A stretch of DNA of 64,000 nucleotides, taken from an uncultured Dehalococcoidia bacterium (GTDB lineage Bacteria > Chloroflexota > Dehalococcoidia > Lucifugimonadales > CAJWER01). Numbering within the stretch: the stretch's first letter is position 1; every line of letters begins with the position of its first letter. The DNA lies in the NCBI GenBank assembly GCA_958296115.1, contig OY282442.1, forward strand, positions 1,088,001-1,152,000. Direction: 5' to 3'. The notes below the pieces were generated by a model. It was not told the origin of the DNA. It did no database searches and worked only from the letters and a program-made list of their open reading frames with translations. Position numbers and translations under genes: made by a program. Of this stretch, positions 61,767 to 64,000 are shown piece by piece.

Positions 61767-61883
61767 GCACACGCCAGAAATCGAGGATTGCGAATGAGCG
61801 GCCCTTGCACGGGGCGCTTCGATGGAATGAAAATGGCGGTCATCCTCACCGCCGCTCCGCGAAAGCGGGAGCCCACTATTTTC

Positions 61884-62738
61884 ATGGGAATGAATGAGAC
61901 CCTGCGCGCCGCCTGGGTCCAGGCTTCGGAACGGCTCTCTCGGCTCGGCGTCGAGGACTCGGCCCTCGAGTCCGAGGCGCTGCTGCGCGGCGCGCTGGAA
62001 ATCGACCGGGCGGCCTTCTTCGCCGCCCTGGAGGACGAGGTGGGACCCAGGGAGCTCGAGCGGCTGGGTTCGATGGTCGAGCGCCGGGAGCGGGGCGAGC
62101 CCCTCGCCTACATCCTCGGATGGAGGGAGTTCTACGGCTTGGAGATGCGCGTTACGCCCGCGGTCCTGATACCGCGCCAGGAGACCGAGCTGCTCGTGGA
62201 CAAGGCAGTCGAACTCGGCGCCGGCCGGTCAGCCATCGCCATAGCCGACGTTGGGACTGGCAGCGGCGCCGTCGCCGTGGCCCTCGCCGTCAACCTGCCG
62301 TCATGCAGGGTGTACGCCACCGACGTATCACAGGCCGCGCTCGACGTGGCCGAGACGAACTGCCGCAGGCACGAAGTCTCCAGGCGAGTGCGGCTCACGC
62401 GCGGCGATCTCCTGGCTCCCGTGGGCGGCCCGGTCGATCTGATAGTGTCGAACCCGCCGTATATCAGGTCAGGCCAGATAGCGCGGCTGAGCCGGGAGGT
62501 CAGGCGCGAGCCGGTCGTGGCTCTCGACGGAGGGCCCGACGGCCTCGACCTCACGCGCCGACTCTTCGAGCAGGCTCCCGCCGTGTTGAAGCCCGGCGGA
62601 ACAATGCTGGTGGAGATAGACCCGCCGCAACTGGAGGCGGTCATGGCCCTGGCTGCCGCATCCTTCCCCGATGGACGGGCTTCGTACCTGCGCGACCTAT
62701 CGGGAGAGCCCCGCGCGGCGGCTGTAACCGCCAGCTAA
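61884..62738 (+). CDS. prmC: Peptide chain release factor N5-glutamine methyltransferase
   Basis: 284 residues from ATG 61884 (ATG 61890 is equally possible). The N-terminal helical domain ends with GEPLAYILGWREFYGLEMRV, typical of PrmC. The SAM site has DVGTGSGAVAVALA near residue 118, and the catalytic VSNPPYIRSGQI near 188 holds the NPPY motif that methylates the Gln of the GGQ loop in release factors. It is divergent from the his operon. Confidence 0.95.
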   Translation: MGMNETLRAAWVQASERLSRLGVEDSALESEALLRGALEIDRAAFFAALEDEVGPRELERLGSMVERRERGEPLAYILGWREFYGLEMRVTPAVLIPRQETELLVDKAVELGAGRSAIAIADVGTGSGAVAVALAVNLPSCRVYATDVSQAALDVAETNCRRHEVSRRVRLTRGDLLAPVGGPVDLIVSNPPYIRSGQIARLSREVRREPVVALDGGPDGLDLTRRLFEQAPAVLKPGGTMLVEIDPPQLEAVMALAAASFPDGRASYLRDLSGEPRAAAVTAS

Positions 62739-62761
62739 GCCAAGAACAACGCCCCGCGAGG

Positions 62762-63193
62762 TCATGCGCGCCTGCCGGGGGCTTCGCGCAGCAGAGCGGC
62801 AAAGCCGGCCTGCGCGAAGTCGCGGTCGTGGGCAAGGGCTTCACGGATGTTCCTCTCCTCCATCAGGATGAAGCTCGCGCAGTCCGCGACGCTCCACCGC
62901 TTGTCGAGACGCGAGGCGTAGAGGGCGACGGCGGCCTCGAACTGGCGGCTCGTCTGGGGCACGACCTCCACTTTTGGGTCGTCTGCAAGCCCAGCCACCG
63001 CATTGGAGGCTATCTTGCGGCTCTGCTCTCCAAGAACCCCCATGAAGTCCAGGAACTCGACGAGGACCATCTCACTTGTGACTATCCTATGAGGCCCCAG
63101 CCGCTCGACGACGACCTTCGCTCTTTCATGCAGCCTGTCTTCGGGTCTCAAGGCCGCTATCCAATACCCGGAGTCCGCGAATACTTCTCTCAG
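62762..63193 (-). CDS. PIN-domain (VapC-like) ribonuclease toxin
   Basis: About 143 residues. The first acidic residue of the PIN site is in REVFADSGYWIAA, so the gene must begin before TTG 63151. The only start-like codon is CTG 63193, which overlaps the antitoxin stop (CTGA) and follows AGGAGG by 4 bases. Later acidic positions are in VTSEMVLVEF, RWSVADCASF and ALAHDRDF. Such enzymes cut RNA unless blocked by their antitoxin. It is convergent with prmC. Confidence 0.8.
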   Translation of the reverse strand: MREVFADSGYWIAALRPEDRLHERAKVVVERLGPHRIVTSEMVLVEFLDFMGVLGEQSRKIASNAVAGLADDPKVEVVPQTSRQFEAAVALYASRLDKRWSVADCASFILMEERNIREALAHDRDFAQAGFAALLREAPGRRA

Positions 63194-63534
63194 ATTTCCT
63201 CCTTTGGTTTGCCGTACATGTAGTGCTTGATATTTATGGAGGCGTCGTCCGGTATGCCATCCAAGGCCCCCTCAGGCATGGAGCTGCGGAGCTCCTCGAA
63301 CATTTTCATCACGGACAGCCCCGCTGAATAGTTAGGCTCCACTTCTACCTTGCGCTCTGCATCCTCGGTCCCGTCCTGCGCTGCGTCCTCCGCGGATGGC
63401 GCGGCCTCGCCCGCCGGGGGCTCCCGGCTGTCGCCGTTCACTGTCAGGAGGATTTCGTCGCCCTCCGCGAAGTCCAGCGGCTCCAGGGGCACGATGGCCC
63501 CGTTGGTGAACTTTGCCCTTATGCTCGTAGTCAT
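63190..63534 (-). CDS. DUF104 (AF2212-like) antitoxin of the PIN toxin
   Basis: A 114-residue protein. IRAKFTNGAIVPLEPLDFAE and GDEILLTV form the DUF104 beta-hairpin fold found in many PIN-toxin antitoxins. An acidic linker and a C-terminal toxin-binding helix (SVMKMFEELRSSMPEGALDG) follow. GGAGG precedes ATG 63534. The stop overlaps the toxin CTG. Confidence 0.8.
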   Translation of the reverse strand: MTTSIRAKFTNGAIVPLEPLDFAEGDEILLTVNGDSREPPAGEAAPSAEDAAQDGTEDAERKVEVEPNYSAGLSVMKMFEELRSSMPEGALDGIPDDASINIKHYMYGKPKEEI

Positions 63535-63605
63535 GGGGTCTCCTCCCTCGCGGCTGCCAGATTCGGATGCCGTCGCGCCATGTCAAGGATACCACGATCC
63601 GAACG

Positions 63606-63678
63606 AGGTCATGCGCGCCTGACGGGGACTTCGCGCAGGCCGGCTTTGCCTCTCTCCTGCGCGAAATACTACTCTCAG
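63606..63678 (-). pseudogene. PIN toxin remnant (internal deletion and small inversion)
   Basis: Only the first codons (CTGAGAG.AGTATT) and the last part of a PIN gene like that at 62762 remain. In the last part, 20 bp (63638-63657) between TTCGCGCA and TGCGCGAA are inverted relative to the intact gene (62791-62810). No PIN fold can be encoded. Confidence 0.7.
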
Positions 63679-64000
63679 CCTTCCTCCTCCTTCGGCCAGC
63701 CGTAGAGGTAGTGTTTGTAGTTAATGGCCCCATCGGCCGGCAGGTCATCCCAAGTCTCGTCAGGGTAAGCGCTGCGGAGCTCCTCGAACATTTTCATCAC
63801 GGACCGCCCCGCTGAATAGTTAGGCTCCACTTCTACCTTGCGCCCCGCGTCTTCGGCCCCGTCCTGGTCCGCGTCCTCCGCGTATGGCGCGGCCTCGCTC
63901 GCCGGGGGCTTCTGGCTGTCGCCGTTCACTGTCAGGAGGATTTCGTCGCCCTCCGCGAAGTCCAGCGGCTCCAGGAGCACGATGGTCCCGTTGGTGAATT
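63675..64000 (-). CDS. DUF104 antitoxin, second copy, solo (cut by window edge)
   Basis: Over 100 residues, with the start outside the window. The N-terminal part LLEPLDFAEGDEILLTVNGD and the C-terminal helix SVMKMFEELRSAYPDETWDD closely match the antitoxin at 63190, so the two arose by duplication. The toxin that should follow is reduced to the remnant at 63606-63678, so this copy is an orphan antitoxin that may still neutralise the neighbouring PIN toxin. Confidence 0.78.
   Translation of the reverse strand, partial: FTNGTIVLLEPLDFAEGDEILLTVNGDSQKPPASEAAPYAEDADQDGAEDAGRKVEVEPNYSAGRSVMKMFEELRSAYPDETWDDLPADGAINYKHYLYGWPKEEEG

Overview
The window is a 64-kb piece of a GC-rich bacterial chromosome. 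The gene content looks most like an environmental Chloroflexota bacterium (SAR202/Dehalococcoidia type). It mixes housekeeping genes (valS, secA, prs, radA, prmC, hisH-hisA-hisF-hisIE, tRNA-Cys, tRNA-Leu) with many scattered catabolic families: RraA-like aldolase, amidases, penicillin acylase, sialidase-like BNR proteins, Gfo/Idh/MocA, phytanoyl-CoA dioxygenase and D-2-hydroxyacid dehydrogenase. It also has lipoproteins with TP-rich tails and many GC-rich interspersed palindromes. The taxonomic placement is inference from gene content, not from a marker-gene search.

Layout. 0-2 kb: end of an amidohydrolase, nitroreductase, two tRNAs from one promoter, RraA-like aldolase. 1.7-5.8 kb: a MazF-like toxin gene with a small Cys-rich partner, and a single-polypeptide restriction-modification enzyme. 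5.8-11.4 kb: SDR, a truncated DNA methylase, MFS transporter, penicillin acylase. 11.4-16.8 kb: an accessory region with a 0.85-kb repeat element (copy A) carrying a promoter-driven structured RNA, an orphan terminase-like gene, a GmrSD-type (DUF262/DUF1524) restriction gene, and a lipoprotein gene behind a structured leader. 16.8-27.7 kb: membrane protein, alpha/beta hydrolase, alcohol dehydrogenase, amidase, dolichol-phosphate-mannose-synthase-like GT2, and an overlapping radA-larC-sugar transferase cassette facing a CADD-like pABA synthase. 27.8-33.9 kb: three GT-C membrane glycosyltransferase genes; the last two are a tandem duplication, one frameshifted and the other missing its tail. 33.9-43.3 kb: K+ channel, oxidoreductase, PhyH-HEAT fusion, a eukaryotic-type peptidylarginine deiminase, and two tandem DppB-type permeases. 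43.4-52.9 kb: VCBS/ASPIC lipoprotein, valS, secA, a frameshifted PaREP1-like gene, prs. 52.9-53.9 kb: copy B of the 0.85-kb element, inverted relative to copy A. 53.9-64 kb: dehydrogenase, two BNR genes, amidase, the his genes, prmC, and two DUF104 antitoxin loci, only one of which keeps its PIN toxin.

The most unusual feature is the pair of inverted 0.85-kb elements (11.4-12.3 kb and 52.9-53.8 kb). Each carries a matching TTGACA/TAGTCT promoter, followed by about 440 nt in which the 3' 300 nt are nearly identical (6 differences by eye) and fold into many short hairpins, while the 5' 150 nt are clearly diverged. No protein gene explains this conservation, and I could not match it to a known RNA by inspection.
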